This document shows positions 7,228 through 8,581 of a stretch of DNA of 8,581 bases, piece by piece (positions within the stretch are counted from its first letter, which is position 1; each line of letters begins with the position of its first letter). This stretch comes from an uncultured Mucispirillum sp. Its GTDB lineage: Bacteria > Chrysiogenota > Deferribacteres > Deferribacterales > Mucispirillaceae. Both the position numbers and the translations under genes were made by a program. The stretch is taken from positions 1 to 8,581 of the forward strand of contig CAMEZN010000058.1 of NCBI GenBank assembly GCA_945947845.1. The letters run 5' to 3'. Below the pieces are notes generated by a model. That model did not search any database. It saw only the letters and a list, made by a program, of their open reading frames with translations, and was not told the origin of the DNA.

Positions 7228-8190
7228 TTAATTTAATACTTTTGACATAAACTCAATATCTTCATCATTGAAATAGCCGGCTTTAAAAAGATATGTAATC
7301 TCTGCATCTTTTTTCAGTAATTTATTCATACCCAGTATTGCATCAGTTAAAGTAAATTTATTCATACCAGTATCTATTATTTCTTTTGTAACAGGGCTTT
7401 TTATTTTTAAAGTGCTGTCTGATATATTTTTTACATACACTTCTTCCTCATTTGTCAAAGCAGTATAGCTGCCGTAATCCAGCCCTGTATTTGCACCAGT
7501 TGAGTTAACTGCACCTACAAAGATTGATGCAGAAACTTCTGCTGCCCCCTTCTCAATAACACCTGCAATACCACCAGCATAATCATTTGCTGTAATCTGC
7601 CCTGTGGCATAAGAGCCTTTAACATAAGAACCAGATGCAAGCAATCCTGCTATCCCGCCAGTTCCAGTTGTATAATCTACCCTTGGTGCATTATTTGTTA
7701 TGTTAATATCATTTACAGCTGATGAAATTATTTTTCCTGTATTTGTGCCAGTTATACCGCCAGCTATTGTTCTGTATGAACTATTATCTGTCATAGTAAT
7801 ACTTCCACTATTAATAGTGCAGTTATCAATTAATCCATTAGACTTACCAGAAATTATACCAGCATTAAAAAATAAATCTGTATCAGGTGAACCTAACTCA
7901 ACAGCTGCCCCTTTAATAACTACATTTTTGATTGTTCCATTATTTATGCCTGCAACAATACCAGACGAAGAATCTAAATTAGTTACAGCTGGCAGCATTA
8001 AGCTCGGTGTATCAAATGTAACATTCATTATTGTGCCGCCTTCAAGGCTGCTTACAAAACCATAACTGCCGCTTGATGGAGTTTCATTTATTTTATATGC
8101 TTTTATTGTATGACCATTGCCGTCAAAAGTTCCACGGAATATCTCACCACTGCGTTTCAAACTGTCATCTGTAAAATCTAAATCTGTCAT
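7228..8190 (-). CDS. GLUG-repeat surface-type protein, apparently 5'-truncated
   Basis: The 320-residue frame encodes a Gly/Asn/Thr/Ser-rich beta-repeat protein. FRGTFDGNGHTIKAYKIN (18-35) is the signature that opens GLUG-type solenoids in secreted and surface proteins. Imperfect repeats follow, each with a Gly-Ile core: GIVAGINNGTIKNV (77-90), GIISGKSNGLIDNC (111-124), GGITGTNTGKIISS (144-157), GGIAGLLASGSYVKGSYATG (178-197) and GGIAG (206-210). The C-terminus (about 245-320) is non-repetitive and charged, with no LPXTG or obvious transmembrane segment. Exported members need a signal peptide and more N-terminal sequence. Here the ATG opens inside what looks like the normal lead-in (LMTDLDFTD before the signature), there is no Shine-Dalgarno, and in frame the similarity seems to extend a few codons upstream before a TAA. 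I read it as the 3' part of a larger gene, possibly a pseudogene or silent cassette. Function is unknown; adhesin-like is a guess. Confidence 0.65.
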   Translation of the reverse strand: MTDLDFTDDSLKRSGEIFRGTFDGNGHTIKAYKINETPSSGSYGFVSSLEGGTIMNVTFDTPSLMLPAVTNLDSSSGIVAGINNGTIKNVVIKGAAVELGSPDTDLFFNAGIISGKSNGLIDNCTINSGSITMTDNSSYRTIAGGITGTNTGKIISSAVNDINITNNAPRVDYTTGTGGIAGLLASGSYVKGSYATGQITANDYAGGIAGVIEKGAAEVSASIFVGAVNSTGANTGLDYGSYTALTNEEEVYVKNISDSTLKIKSPVTKEIIDTGMNKFTLTDAILGMNKLLKKDAEITYLFKAGYFNDEDIEFMSKVLN

Positions 8191-8223
8191 TAATTTAATA
8201 GTAATATATTATAAATATTCCCC

Positions 8224-8271
8224 AGTATACGGAAAAGAGGACACCAAAAGGTATCCTCTTTTCCGTATACT
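8224..8271 (-). repeat. 48-nt hairpin with 18-bp perfect arms, best paired in minus-strand RNA
   Basis: AGTATACGGAAAAGAGGA (8224-8241) is exactly complementary to 8254-8271. Inside, ACC (8243-8245) pairs with GGT (8250-8252) around a 4-nt loop. The one odd position is C8242/A8253: a C-A mismatch in plus-strand RNA, but a G-U wobble in minus-strand RNA. The minus-strand transcript therefore forms an unbroken 22-bp helix with a UUUU loop. The core with flanking AAAA and TTTT resembles a bidirectional terminator, but pairing continues 9 bp beyond the T run and no T tract follows it. It could be a terminator of a minus-strand transcript from beyond the window, a small-RNA structure or a mobile-element end. 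Confidence 0.8.
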
Positions 8272-8280
8272 ATTTGTAAC

Positions 8281-8320
8281 ACTACTAAACTACTACTAAA
8301 TATACTACTTATACTACTAC
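8281..8320. repeat. Cluster of ACTACT direct repeats
   Basis: ACTACT occurs four times, starting at 8281, 8292, 8304 and 8313, with spacings of 11, 12 and 9 nt, near one helical turn. The cluster begins 9 nt after the long hairpin. Linkers are AT-rich and variable. It may be an iterated protein-binding site or simply low-complexity sequence. Confidence 0.5.
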
Positions 8321-8458
8321 AAACAATACTTTCTATAATTAAGATATACTTTATATACTGATATAATTATTATTCTACTTATTCTCTATGATTGTAATAT
8401 AATTGCATTTCTTAATAATGTCAACTATTTATTTTTATCAATCTTAAAAATCTTTTAT

Positions 8459-8481
8459 TTTTGCTTAAAATTTAAGCAAAA
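8459..8481. repeat. 23-nt perfect palindrome with a one-base centre
   Basis: TTTTGCTTAAA and TTTAAGCAAAA are exact inverted repeats around a single A at 8470. The GC pair in each arm makes it less trivial than the surrounding A/T runs. It resembles a dimeric-regulator site. A second, simpler palindrome, TTGATATATCAA, lies at 8496-8507. No gene in the window is close enough to name a target. Confidence 0.45.
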
Positions 8482-8581
8482 TATTTAAATATACTTTGAT
8501 ATATCAATACTTTATAAATTTTAATTTTTTTGATAATTTTTTTTAAAAAAGAAATTATAACTATACAAAAATTGTATTTTT

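Larger units (their letters stand above)
8191..8581. other. AT-rich gene-free region with a hairpin, short repeats and palindromes
   Basis: I find no credible coding sequence on either strand of this 391-nt stretch and no tRNA or rRNA. It holds a 48-nt inverted repeat (8224-8271), a cluster of ACTACT repeats (8281-8320), a weak plus-strand promoter-like pair (TTAAGA at 8339-8344, 17 nt, TATAAT at 8362-8367) and two palindromes (8459-8481, 8496-8507). It may be the upstream region of a gene beyond the window, or the remains of the missing 5' part of the GLUG gene. Confidence 0.6.

Noticed and set aside
7700..8065. Plus-strand open frame of 121 codons that looks hydrophobic
   Set aside because: Antisense to the GLUG repeats; the repetitive Gly/Ile/Asn codons produce Pro/Ile/Val-rich shadows that mimic membrane segments.
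8224..8271. Integron attC site
   Set aside because: No GTTRRRY/RYYYAAC core sites or characteristic extrahelical bases, and no integrase or gene cassette in view.
8117..8299. Plus-strand 60-codon frame crossing the hairpin
   Set aside because: No Shine-Dalgarno, half of it is antisense to the GLUG gene, and it reads through both arms of the inverted repeat without any recognisable protein feature.
8281..8320. CRISPR array
   Set aside because: Repeats are only six bases with 3-6-base linkers; CRISPR repeats and spacers are each more than 20 bases, and there are no cas genes.

Overview
The window is AT-rich bacterial DNA with standard genetic code and short, tightly packed intergenic signals. 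Every convincing gene lies on the minus strand, so transcription runs from high to low coordinates. A sodium-pumping acyl-CoA decarboxylase operon, a UbiD-family decarboxylase of the type I associate with menaquinone synthesis, and a GLUG-repeat surface-type protein together suggest an AT-rich, probably Gram-negative, anaerobic or gut-associated bacterium. A deferribacterial (Mucispirillum-like) origin is my best guess, but the sequence alone cannot prove it.

Layout from low to high coordinates: (1) 1-1312, most of a UbiD-family decarboxylase that runs off the low-coordinate edge. (2) 1313-1553, a spacer holding the operon's strong terminator at 1505-1529. (3) 1554-5185, a four-gene cluster in transcription order mmdA, mmdD, mmdC, mmdB. 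It encodes a complete biotin-dependent, Na+-translocating decarboxylase, most likely methylmalonyl-CoA decarboxylase. (4) 5186-5422, its upstream region, with a candidate sigma-70-type promoter whose -10 box is overlapped by a perfect 9-bp inverted repeat. (5) 5423-7006, a DEAD-box RNA helicase of RhlB type. (6) 7191-7221, a strong terminator serving the next gene. (7) 7228-8190, a GLUG-repeat protein that looks 5'-truncated. (8) 8191-8581, a gene-free AT-rich stretch with a 48-nt hairpin, a cluster of ACTACT repeats and two palindromes.

How the genes work together: MmdA removes the carboxyl group from (S)-methylmalonyl-CoA and passes it to biotin on MmdC. MmdB in the membrane decarboxylates carboxybiotin and exports Na+, and MmdD anchors the complex. 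The result is propionyl-CoA plus a sodium gradient, typical of succinate-to-propionate fermentation. The UbiD-family gene (quinone chemistry) and the helicase (RNA turnover or cold response) appear to be separate transcription units.

I do not see a convincing new multi-gene system. The least explained parts are the 8191-8581 region, especially the hairpin whose pairing is better on one strand, and the truncated surface-protein gene next to it.
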